Source of the DNA: an uncultured Eubacteriales bacterium
Lineage (GTDB): Bacteria > Bacillota > Clostridia > Oscillospirales > Acutalibacteraceae
Length of the DNA stretch: 56,258 bases
Assembly (NCBI GenBank): GCA_934486705.1
Contig: CAKSQS010000012.1
Span: 1-56,258 of the forward strand
Reading direction: 5' to 3'
Part shown: positions 14,938 to 22,922 of the stretch, in pieces
How positions within the stretch are numbered: the stretch's first letter is position 1
Layout of the letters: every line of letters begins with the position of its first letter
Notes under the pieces: generated by a model
The model's input: only the letters and a program-made list of their open reading frames with translations
Databases searched by the model: none
Told to the model about the DNA's origin: nothing
Made by a program: the position numbers and the translations under genes

Positions 14938-17900
14938 TCAATTCACTGTAAATTCGTGGAGAATATTATATCCGTTTTCATACGGTATGCTGTTATCAAG
15001 CCGTGCCGCCGCACCCGATTTTGAAGTTAAGCGGAGCGCAAGCTTATATTTTCCGCTGCTCGGCAGGGGCATATCCGTTTTTAAATAATATGTTATAAGC
15101 TCGCCGTCGGGCACTGTGCCGGGCTTTGCGCCGTACCATTCGGCGGGATTGCCCGCAGCATAAGAATAGATTTCATTGCCGCTTGTATCAAGCAGGGCAA
15201 GGTGCGCAGTAATATTGAATGCCGCCGCAAAGCCGTAGTTTTGAAGTGACAGCGATATATTCATACCGCCGCTTTTTTCCGTTACCGAAAGCTCTTTACA
15301 CACAAGCCTGTACCCTAAATAATCTCTTATATATTCAAATGCGTTTCGTTTTATTTTGTTGCCGCCGTTATCGGTAAACCAACCCTTAGTGTAGGGCAGG
15401 TTATTGTATTCAAGCCATTTTTCGGTCACGGGCAGTTTTTTCCACTCGTTTATGCAGCCGGGAGCGCTTGTGCCTTGGTCGATATAGCCGTTTATTGCGC
15501 TGAATGTGGTGAGCCTTAGTTGTGACGCGGCAATTATTGAGCTGTAGCCGTCGGGGTATGCCCCCAAATCGTCAAACTGGGAGTAGTAATACGCCTCGGC
15601 GTCGTTCGGCGCGCAATAAGCCTCGCTTATATGCCTGTTCCAATCGGTTTTTCCGCAGCTGTAAATTCCCGAGCCCGTCTCGCTGCCGTCGGCTATGCCG
15701 AAAAAGCTGTCAAGATGATAACCGAATTTACCGCCGTATTTTAAGATGTTTTCGCCCGATAGGTAATCGGAATAATTCGGCATTCGCAGCTGCGCATAAA
15801 TGCCGCTCGGCAAAAGCTTTTCTACGAAAGCGTTTAAAACCGTCCCGCGGTCGGCGGCGGTGCTTGCGGGGGTATCTGAGTGCCACTCGCCGTATTTGCC
15901 TATAAATCCAACCTGAAAAGCGTGCAGAACATCCTTGTTCCGCTCAATTATACCGTTTTCGGAAAGATTGCTTATATGCCGCAGAATTTCCGCCGTGGTG
16001 GGCGTTCGGCTGTTGAAGTTGTTTTCATCATAATAAGCAAACCGTAGTAAAATCTGCATTTTTCGCTCGCGCAGGCAATCGAATATTTTTTGCGCCGCAG
16101 TGAAAAATTCCGCGTCAAGGTTGCCGTTTATATAATCTCCCGGGTAAAAATAGCACACATAAACCGAGGAATTTATTCCCGCATTTTTATGCTGCAAAGC
16201 ATATGCGTCTATTTTAGCCGCTATTTCGCTGTCTGTCAATCTGAAATTAAAAAAGTCCATACAGCCCCTAAAGCCCCTGTTGGGGTTTAGGTTAAGCGCG
16301 GCGGAATTGTATGCGTTAAGCGCGGTATAGCTGCGCTTAACAAACGGGCTGTTCTTAATATTTCCGTCGGTATAATCCACCGTATCGTATATTATCGGCT
16401 CGGCGCTCACCTCGCGGTAATCGCTTGCGGGGGTAAATATCAGCCTTTCGGTTTTGTACTCGGCAATTATACTGTCTCGGCTGTCCCGTGCGGCAACGGT
16501 TATGTAATACTCTTCACCGCTTTTAAGGCAATCGAGCGCCCCGCTGTTTGAAAAATAAACCTTTTCGGCTGTGCACACATATCCGCCCACCGCCTTTTTA
16601 TAGGCTTTGAGCAAATAATTTTCAGCGCCTGCGCATTCATCCCAATAAAGCAGCGCTTTATCGTCGGTCATTTCCGCAGCGGCAATATCCGTTCTGTAAT
16701 TATCTGCCGAAACAATGGGGTCTTCGGTTATTTCTTTATTTGCCGAATTGCCGATCTTCTGCTTAAAGCCCACAACAGGTCCTGCCGTAACTGCGTTTTC
16801 ACCGCTCCCCATATAGCTGAAACGGCAGGTTATGCTTGTAAATTCGGTATCATCCGTAATAGAATTGCGGGGGGACAATGCCGAAAGCGGCACGCATACA
16901 AGCCCTTCAAAGCCCGCAGGCAGGGTTATTATGCCGTGGTACGAGCCGTTTTTGCCCTCGATAGTGGTTCGCTCCTCCGCCGTACCGCTTGCCTTGCTCA
17001 GCAGTCGGTATTTTTTGCCGACGGGTATTTTGTATTCGCTGCCGTCCGCTGTGCCGAAGGTCATATAAACTCCGTTTCCCCGAGTCGCCGACACTTTAAC
17101 ATATATGCCTATACAGTAATAATTTGAAATTTTAACAGGCTCGTTTTTTATTCTGAACCAATAGGGCGAGTCCTGAACATCTTCAAGCGGCACATCGCAG
17201 GGTGTTTTTGCCTCGGCTTTTATTCCGCCAACGGCGGCAAGCTGCGGAAACGGCGATGATACATAACTGCAATCAATATCGTAAAAGCTGCCCGCCGCTG
17301 CCGCGTCCGAAAAGCTTTCGTAATCCGACAGTGCACCGCACAGTTCGTTGTAATTAACGGTTATCTGCTCGGTATAGGTATATTCTCCGCCCGAGATGCC
17401 ATAACCTCTTACAATATAGTTTTTTCCGCGGTTTTCGGGCTTGATATTTTCAAGCGTAACATAATAATCAGCGTATTTATTATTTTCGGCTGTTTCAAAG
17501 GCGGCATCCGCCGAGGATAGCCTTATATCAATTATATCGGTATTTTTTATATCTGCGGTAAGCATTTTTCCGCCGAGCGAGCTTTCAAGCGTAATAAGCA
17601 CGCCCTTTTCGGGCGCGGTGTCCGAATTTACAAGCTCCCTGAATGTGAGCCGCACCGCGCCCGAATTATCCGCCTCGGGCGATATTACCGCAAAGCTTTG
17701 TTCATTGCCTTGTATAAATTCGCCGTGCAGAACTACTGCGTCCGTTTTCGGCATTTCAAAATAATATGCATGGTTTTCAGGGCTGTATTCACTTAGCGTT
17801 TTACGCCTTGCGCCCGAAAAATCGGTATATGTGATATACAGTCCGTCTGCTTTTAATGCACAGCCGTTTTTCGGGGTCACGGTCACTTTTACTCTTTCGC

Positions 17901-19371
17901 CGTGGCGCGCAAAGGCTTTGTCTGCGCTTAAAGCGCCGTCCGCCGCAGTTATCGCGCCGTAATCGGTAAGAGAAATTTCGGCAGAGGGGGAGCTGTTTGT
18001 AAGCAAATAGCAGTCGGACACCGAAATATCGCCGTAGCTGCCGCCTATTCTTTCAAATCTCAGTTTAAATTGCTCTAATATATCGGCATCGGTCAAAAGC
18101 GAAAAGCCGCTGTCGTTTTTAAATGCGGTATACGGTATTTTTACAAAGCCCACAAAAGCTCCGTCAAATTCCAAACCGCCGCTGTAGTCGGTTGTATACG
18201 CTTTTTTAACCGTCATTTCCTGCCACTTATTGCCGCCGAGCGGCAGGGCATAGCACTTTTCGCCCTCATAAAGCGAAAGCACGGGCGAATACGGCATGGC
18301 CCATCTGTTTGGGTTATCGGGGTCTTTAAGCACCAAATCGGGAAGAACAAGGTTCGCCCCCGGCAGTTTAATATAGAACAGTATACCGTCGGTGCTTTTA
18401 AGCGGTTCGCTGCAAATACCGTTAATATAAGTGTCGTTTTGCTCGCCCACCGTAATATTTGCGGGGCATTCATAAAGCTGCGCTGCGCTTAAAGTAACGC
18501 CCTTTATTCCGAGCCTTTTATTTATAACTGCGCCCCATTCGGCACTGTCAATAGCCGCCCCGCGGTTTCTCTCATATATAACCGTGCGATATGCGGCGTT
18601 GCTGTAATATTCCTTTCCTACGGTTATACTGCTGCTGCAGCCGTCCTTTTCAATAAAGAAATTAGGACCTACCGTAACCTCGCCGTATTTACCGCCGAAA
18701 CGGTCAAAATAGAAAATAAGGCTGTTTACCGAATCATATTCGGGTTTGAAAACAAATCCCGAATCGTTCCCGACAGAGCTGTACGGCATCTTTACATATC
18801 CGCTGAAAGCCTTTTCAAAATACAGCCCCGCCATATATTCCGAACCGCTCTCGCTTGTGGAAACAAGGGCGGCTTTGTTCCATTCCGTTCCGCCGTCCGA
18901 TATAAAGGAATAGCCTTTGCCCGTAAGCGGCGAAAGCGAGGGCACATAATCAAACCGCCAGCGTGATGTATCCTGCGGGAAATTAAGCGCCGCAACAAAG
19001 CTTACGGTCGTTTTTTCGGGCACGGAAATATGAAAGAGAAAGCCCACGGTATTCTGCACGGTTTGGTTTATATTAAGAAACCGCAAATTGCAGGAGGAAA
19101 CCGAGGTGAACCTTGTTTGTGAAATTTCCCATTCAATATTGCGGTCAAAGCTTTCCCCGTAAAAGCCGTTGCAGTTTTCGGGGTAAACGCGGTTACCGAA
19201 GCCGCCCGCGCGCTTTATATCATAGCTTTTAACGGGAATTGCCTTAATTTCCTCTGTCTGCGCCGTATTTTCGGGCAGAGCCCGCAGCGGCACAATATTT
19301 GCGGATAGGGCTAAAACAATTGCAACAGACAGGCTTAAAAATTTATAAACGCCTTTCCTCATTTTAATCAT
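14938..19371 (-). CDS. Secreted modular protein: IGGKYG modules, FN3-like domain and DUF4874/DUF4832 catalytic-like region
   Basis: 1477 residues with a signal peptide (about 1-32). Two beta-rich modules end with SGYVKMPYSSVGND / FGGKYGEVTVGP (about 190-235) and VGFVKIPYTAF / IGGSYGDISV (about 410-450). Then come a beta-rich linker with a GDTAP-like strand pattern (about 460-690), a third module (EGLVCVPLSAL, about 827), and an FN3-like domain (about 893-987, KALLYWDECAGAENYLLKAY). The C-terminal 450 residues begin NPNRGFRGCM and contain IQLLRFAYYDENNF-type and FIGKYGEWHSD motifs and an end block ARLDNSIPYENG: this is the DUF4874/DUF4832 pair, a putative TIM-barrel hydrolase. The C-terminus is about half identical to the lipoprotein at 40790-42361. 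It overlaps the preceding dockerin mini-gene by 4 bp. Confidence 0.8.
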   Translation of the reverse strand: MIKMRKGVYKFLSLSVAIVLALSANIVPLRALPENTAQTEEIKAIPVKSYDIKRAGGFGNRVYPENCNGFYGESFDRNIEWEISQTRFTSVSSCNLRFLNINQTVQNTVGFLFHISVPEKTTVSFVAALNFPQDTSRWRFDYVPSLSPLTGKGYSFISDGGTEWNKAALVSTSESGSEYMAGLYFEKAFSGYVKMPYSSVGNDSGFVFKPEYDSVNSLIFYFDRFGGKYGEVTVGPNFFIEKDGCSSSITVGKEYYSNAAYRTVIYERNRGAAIDSAEWGAVINKRLGIKGVTLSAAQLYECPANITVGEQNDTYINGICSEPLKSTDGILFYIKLPGANLVLPDLVLKDPDNPNRWAMPYSPVLSLYEGEKCYALPLGGNKWQEMTVKKAYTTDYSGGLEFDGAFVGFVKIPYTAFKNDSGFSLLTDADILEQFKLRFERIGGSYGDISVSDCYLLTNSSPSAEISLTDYGAITAADGALSADKAFARHGERVKVTVTPKNGCALKADGLYITYTDFSGARRKTLSEYSPENHAYYFEMPKTDAVVLHGEFIQGNEQSFAVISPEADNSGAVRLTFRELVNSDTAPEKGVLITLESSLGGKMLTADIKNTDIIDIRLSSADAAFETAENNKYADYYVTLENIKPENRGKNYIVRGYGISGGEYTYTEQITVNYNELCGALSDYESFSDAAAAGSFYDIDCSYVSSPFPQLAAVGGIKAEAKTPCDVPLEDVQDSPYWFRIKNEPVKISNYYCIGIYVKVSATRGNGVYMTFGTADGSEYKIPVGKKYRLLSKASGTAEERTTIEGKNGSYHGIITLPAGFEGLVCVPLSALSPRNSITDDTEFTSITCRFSYMGSGENAVTAGPVVGFKQKIGNSANKEITEDPIVSADNYRTDIAAAEMTDDKALLYWDECAGAENYLLKAYKKAVGGYVCTAEKVYFSNSGALDCLKSGEEYYITVAARDSRDSIIAEYKTERLIFTPASDYREVSAEPIIYDTVDYTDGNIKNSPFVKRSYTALNAYNSAALNLNPNRGFRGCMDFFNFRLTDSEIAAKIDAYALQHKNAGINSSVYVCYFYPGDYINGNLDAEFFTAAQKIFDCLRERKMQILLRFAYYDENNFNSRTPTTAEILRHISNLSENGIIERNKDVLHAFQVGFIGKYGEWHSDTPASTAADRGTVLNAFVEKLLPSGIYAQLRMPNYSDYLSGENILKYGGKFGYHLDSFFGIADGSETGSGIYSCGKTDWNRHISEAYCAPNDAEAYYYSQFDDLGAYPDGYSSIIAASQLRLTTFSAINGYIDQGTSAPGCINEWKKLPVTEKWLEYNNLPYTKGWFTDNGGNKIKRNAFEYIRDYLGYRLVCKELSVTEKSGGMNISLSLQNYGFAAAFNITAHLALLDTSGNEIYSYAAGNPAEWYGAKPGTVPDGELITYYLKTDMPLPSSGKYKLALRLTSKSGAAARLDNSIPYENGYNILHEFTVN

Positions 19372-19640
19372 ATCTTTAAAAGCTCCTTACGCATAGAAAC
19401 CAAAAGCTCGGCACTGCCGCTTTCGCCGTTTGCAAAGTTAAGATTTACCGTTACGGGTATGCCGGCGCTGTATTTTTTCAGCTGTACCAAGTCCCTTATA
19501 TCAAAAGCGCCGTCTGCGTTTATATCAAATTCAACATATGCGTTTCCGAATATATCGGGTACTCTTATTTCGGCGGAAACCGAAGTGCATAATACCGATA
19601 CGGTAAGCAAAAAGACAATTATTTTTCTCATTGCCGCCAT
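19368..19640 (-). CDS. Stand-alone dockerin-like secreted mini-protein
   Basis: 90 residues: a signal peptide (MRKIIVFLLTVSVLCTSVSA) followed by almost nothing but a two-repeat dockerin-like EF-hand pair. The first repeat, FDINADGAFDIRDLVQLKKY, has the Ca2+-loop residues D-N-D-D and the helix of Ruminococcus-type dockerins. The second repeat (NFANGESGSAELLVSMRKEL) is degenerate. No catalytic domain is attached. Two starts are possible: ATG 19640, 4 bases after GGAG, or ATG 19631, which overlaps the upstream stop as ATGA. It overlaps both neighbours by a few bases, so it is translated with the enzymes and could act as an adaptor or as a split-off dockerin for the following protein. Confidence 0.75.
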   Translation of the reverse strand: MAAMRKIIVFLLTVSVLCTSVSAEIRVPDIFGNAYVEFDINADGAFDIRDLVQLKKYSAGIPVTVNLNFANGESGSAELLVSMRKELLKI

Positions 19641-21307
19641 TCTTCTCCGTTATATTTATTACCGCATACAGACGCATTTTTAATGTTTTTAAGCGTTAAA
19701 CGAATGCTTTCAAACGCGCCGTAAACGGTATTATTTTCAAATTCCAATCCGTCGGTATTGCGGGCGTATACAACCTCGTCGGTATATGCCGCCTCAATAA
19801 GGTTATCGGTTATTTTTACGCCGCTGTGTACGGCTTTTTCGGACTCGGGCACACACTCGGGCTCAATGCGCACAAAGCTTTCCTTTGAATCGGTATAGCG
19901 GTTGCGCCTAATTGTAACATCGGTAACATAGCCCGATTCAAACCACGAACGCGCGTCGTCGGCAATTAAAACCCCGCAGCCCGTAAGCTTTGTAAACTCG
20001 TTATTTTCAATAACCACGGGTTTTCTTGTGGTTACAAGTATTCCGCGCGTGGGTATGCGCTCAAAGTGATTGTTTCTTATCATTACCTCCGCCGTGGCTG
20101 ACGCATTTTCAACCATTTTACCCACGGTAAAGCCATCGCACGATTCAACGGTCAGAATTATTTCATAGGGGTTTATTTCTTCCGCTGAAATTACCCGTGT
20201 GCTTGCATTTTCAAGCAGCGTATCGGGGTCTGTTGCACAGATTTTATCGCCCTTTAAAAAGCCGCCTATTCCGTAGGACTGCGGGTGCATAAACCTCACC
20301 TTTATTTTATTGACATCAGCGTATACGTCGGCTATTTTCAGGTGTGTGCCGTGAACGTTAACCGCGTCGTCGTGCGCGCCGCAGTAATACCCGTTTTCAA
20401 TTACAATTTTACCGCGGCAGCCCGAAAAATGCATAAAATCGGCAGCGCAGGATGCGGTTCTGCCGGGAGCGGGGCAGACGTTAAATCTGTTAAGATGTAT
20501 ACCGTCCGAATTTTGGGCTATAAAGCCTATCCCGCTCATAAAGTGCATGGTAGTATTCAAAAACGATGTGTTTTCGCAGCCGTCAATTATTATTCCGCAC
20601 TCGTCCCTTATTGGGTCTCGCATTTGAAAAACATATCCGAGGTGCGCGCCGTATAGGTTATTATCGCCGCCCGTGTAAAGGCGCACAAGCCCTTTTTCCA
20701 ATTCCTCAAAGCGAGCGTTTTTATCGTCCATAGGGCCGGGCTGCCGCCAGGTAAAGCCGCTTTTCGGGTTATAAAGCTGCGATATTCCCGAAGAAAACGC
20801 AAAGCCCCCGCCATACCATTCAATTTTACCGTTTTTAATTCTGTATGGGTATTCATCGGAAATTTTGCAGTCAATATATCCCTTGCCGACTGCCGTAACC
20901 GTCATTTCGGTAACCGTGGGGTTAGCGTAGTCAAAGGTAATATTTTTAAAGGTAATGTTTTTGCAGTCCTTAAGTATTATCTGGGTCATTTTGCCGCGGC
21001 TCTTTATCACTGCGCCGTTGCCGTTTATCGTAATATTTTTCATACCGCGCAGCAAAAACGGCGTGCGCCTTTTTATACTGTCGCATTCGCCCTTTTCGCG
21101 GTCGTTTCCCTCGGCTATAGTATTGCTCACATGTATTTCGGTTGCAGGCAGCGAATTTACGTCTATATTATAAACGCCGCTTTCAAAAGCTATTTCGCAC
21201 GCTTCCCCGAGCGTCGCAGCGGCTTTGAGCGCCGCCGATACAGCGGCTGCGGAATCCTCTGCGGTATTTACTGCCGCTCCGTAATCCTTTAAATAAAGTG
21301 TTTTCAT
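19628..21307 (-). CDS. Right-handed beta-helix glycosidase, GH110-like
   Basis: 559 residues from the ATG at 21307 (GGTGATTTT before it). The N-terminus begins LYLKDYGAAVNTAEDSAAAV, the usual cap of beta-helix enzymes. It is followed by many parallel-helix coils (ITINGNGAVIKSRG, ITFKNITFDYANP, VVIENNEF, VTIRRNRYTD). The stretch YYCGAHDDAVNVHGTHL matches the catalytic region of GH110 alpha-1,3-galactosidases as I remember it, with the paired Asp. There is no signal peptide, so it is probably cytoplasmic. GH110 enzymes remove alpha-1,3-linked galactose, as in blood group B; this specificity is inferred, and other beta-helix families are possible. It is the first gene of the minus-strand operon. 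Confidence 0.7.
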   Translation of the reverse strand: MKTLYLKDYGAAVNTAEDSAAAVSAALKAAATLGEACEIAFESGVYNIDVNSLPATEIHVSNTIAEGNDREKGECDSIKRRTPFLLRGMKNITINGNGAVIKSRGKMTQIILKDCKNITFKNITFDYANPTVTEMTVTAVGKGYIDCKISDEYPYRIKNGKIEWYGGGFAFSSGISQLYNPKSGFTWRQPGPMDDKNARFEELEKGLVRLYTGGDNNLYGAHLGYVFQMRDPIRDECGIIIDGCENTSFLNTTMHFMSGIGFIAQNSDGIHLNRFNVCPAPGRTASCAADFMHFSGCRGKIVIENGYYCGAHDDAVNVHGTHLKIADVYADVNKIKVRFMHPQSYGIGGFLKGDKICATDPDTLLENASTRVISAEEINPYEIILTVESCDGFTVGKMVENASATAEVMIRNNHFERIPTRGILVTTRKPVVIENNEFTKLTGCGVLIADDARSWFESGYVTDVTIRRNRYTDSKESFVRIEPECVPESEKAVHSGVKITDNLIEAAYTDEVVYARNTDGLEFENNTVYGAFESIRLTLKNIKNASVCGNKYNGEEWRQ

Positions 21308-21343
21308 AAAATCACCCGAAAATTTATATTTGTACCTACAAAA

Positions 21344-21372
21344 ATTATACACTTTTTCTTTTTAATGCGCAA
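21344..21372 (-). promoter_or_regulatory. Promoter of the GH110-dockerin-DUF4832-SGNH operon
   Basis: On the minus strand: TTGCGC (21372-21367), a 17-nt spacer, and TATAAT (21349-21344), 37 bp before the start codon. Confidence 0.7.
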
Positions 21373-21570
21373 TGGTGATTATTATTGAAAACTATGGCAA
21401 AAAGTATTTTAATTCCGTATATCGGGGGGCTTGTAAATATGCCTGTAACGCCGTGCCGCCTGCGGTTGCGGCTTTTCGGGGATTGCCCGCAGATAAAGAA
21501 AAAAGTCCGATAAAAGCATTCCGATAAATTTGGTTTGTGCCTTCGTAACCCTGTTTTATTGAACAAATTC

Positions 21571-21777
21571 TATTTTTGCGGCGTTCACGCCGCATTTTTC
21601 GTTTTTCCGCTGACAGGCGCGGCGGAAAAACACCTTGTAAGCGAAAAACCGCCTATTAAGCGGTTTTTCAAGGGTACTGGGGTGAGTACCCACGGGGATA
21701 GAGTGCAGTCCGAAAATCTCTGATTTTCGAGCGAGCGGCATTCCCGGTGGGGAGCGTGGCGTATTTTTCGACACGCT
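21571..21777. repeat. Second dispersed repeat family, copy B
   Basis: The longer copy of the element at 14116-14261. It starts with a GGCG/CGCC hairpin and carries AAAAACCGC/GCGGTTTTT as an inner hairpin. About 60 extra bases (around 21685-21745, containing TCCGAAAATCTCTGATTTTCG, itself palindromic) are absent from copy A. It ends in an inverted GAGCGT/ACGCTC pair. Confidence 0.7.
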
Positions 21778-21778
21778 C

Positions 21779-21803
21779 AAATCCCGCTGTTTAAGCGGGA
21801 TTT
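21779..21803 (-). terminator. Hairpin, possible terminator downstream of the AraC gene
   Basis: AAATCCCGCT (21779-21788) pairs perfectly with AGCGGGATTT (21794-21803). It lies 170 bp after the AraC stop on the minus strand, with little T tract. Confidence 0.45.
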
Positions 21804-21969
21804 TGGTGTATTATAAGGTTCTTTTTGTATCGCGCCGCGAAATATTTCCAAAAAAAGGACTTCAAAAATCATACTATCTTCCATATAAATAAATAATTTC
21901 ATCCATTGTGCTAATGATGAAAAATGTATATAATTTATTTGTTGAAAGTGTTCGATTTTGTAAAACATC

Positions 21970-22806
21970 TTAAAATTTGAATTTTTGCCTGTAATCGCTC
22001 GGCGAAAGACCCGTTTTCTTTTTGAAACGCTTGCAGAAATACATTGAATCGGCAAAGCCCACAAGCTTTGAAATTTCAATGATTTTGTAATCAGTTGTGG
22101 AAAGCAGGTTCTGCGCGTTTGTTATTCGCAAATTGAGAATGTAGTTTTGCGGCGACGTGCCTGTGGCCTTTCGGAATTTTGAAAGGAAGTGCGAAACGCT
22201 CATATTACATTCCTCGGCGTATTCGGCATTGGAAAAATCCTTATAAAAATCCATATTCATCTTTTTACAGAGGTTATCTATTACAAGGTCGGACGGCTTT
22301 TTCAAAGAGGTCTTTATCTCGCGGCTTAATGATATAAGCGCCAAACGGGCATAATCGTTGGCAGCCTGCAAATAGCCTATCGGTTTGTTTTGCAGCTCGT
22401 CAATAACCTTTTTAAAGTATTCCTTAAGATTTATGTCGTTGTTTATTGTTATTACTTTCTTATCGTTAAGCTCAAGCTCGCAAAGCAGCTTTTCAACGGC
22501 TGTTCCGCCGAAATGCAGCCAATATGTCTGGGTTTTATCCTTCTGGCGGTATTTGTATATTTGCGGCTCGTGCGGGTGGTAAAGCACCACGGTTTTTCCC
22601 GGCAGCTTTTCGTAATCTTCGCCGAATTTGAAAAAGCCGCAGCCGTTTTCAATGTAAAGCAGCTGATAATCCGGCAGACCGTTTACACGGTTGTTATCGG
22701 GGCTGTTTTCTTCAATAACCGCATGGCCCGCGCAGTTCACTTCAAAGTCCGATTCGGTTATTTTATGGTTGTTAATGTTGTCATACAGTCTTACGTCTAT
22801 ATACAT
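21970..22806 (-). CDS. AraC family transcriptional regulator of the large glycan locus
   Basis: 278 residues from the ATG at 22806, which follows AAGGTGGGA; an upstream in-frame start would not have a site. The N-terminus is a cupin sensor (YQLLYIENGCGFFKFG, then VVLYHPHEPQIYKY, WLHFGG). The C-terminal about 100 residues are the two helix-turn-helix motifs (AEECNMSVSHFLSKFRKATG and IEISKLVGFADSMYFCKRF), ending GLSPSDYRQKF. It is divergent from the solute-binding protein gene at 22923 and is the obvious local regulator of that operon, presumably binding sites in the 116-bp gap. Confidence 0.9.
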   Translation of the reverse strand: MYIDVRLYDNINNHKITESDFEVNCAGHAVIEENSPDNNRVNGLPDYQLLYIENGCGFFKFGEDYEKLPGKTVVLYHPHEPQIYKYRQKDKTQTYWLHFGGTAVEKLLCELELNDKKVITINNDINLKEYFKKVIDELQNKPIGYLQAANDYARLALISLSREIKTSLKKPSDLVIDNLCKKMNMDFYKDFSNAEYAEECNMSVSHFLSKFRKATGTSPQNYILNLRITNAQNLLSTTDYKIIEISKLVGFADSMYFCKRFKKKTGLSPSDYRQKFKF

Positions 22807-22829
22807 AAGAGTCCCACCTTTTGGTTTGG

Positions 22830-22858
22830 ATTTTAACATATAAATTTTCTCTTGTCAA
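22830..22858 (-). promoter_or_regulatory. Promoter of the AraC gene
   Basis: On the minus strand: a perfect TTGACA (22858-22853), a 17-nt spacer and TAAAAT (22835-22830), 24 bp before the start codon. This is the strongest promoter in the window by match to consensus. Confidence 0.8.
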
Positions 22859-22868
22859 TAGCGTGAAA

Positions 22869-22891
22869 CGCAGCGGTATTTAAGCGCTGCG
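22869..22891. promoter_or_regulatory. Inverted repeat in the divergent control region
   Basis: CGCAGCG (22869-22875) and CGCTGCG (22885-22891) form a perfect 7-bp inverted repeat separated by 9 bp, between the AraC promoter and the start of the glycan operon. It could be an operator or a leader hairpin. No clear plus-strand promoter was found. Confidence 0.4.
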
Positions 22892-22922
22892 GCGTTCAGC
22901 TCGGAAAGTTGAGGGTAATTCG

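Larger units (their letters stand above)
21373..21969. other. Intergenic region between the two divergent-facing minus-strand units
   Basis: About 600 bp without a gene. 21373-21570 shows no clear feature. 21571-21777 is repeat copy B, 21779-21803 is a hairpin, and 21804-21969 shows nothing recognisable. Short open frames here are by-products of the repeat or of antisense reading. Confidence 0.6.
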
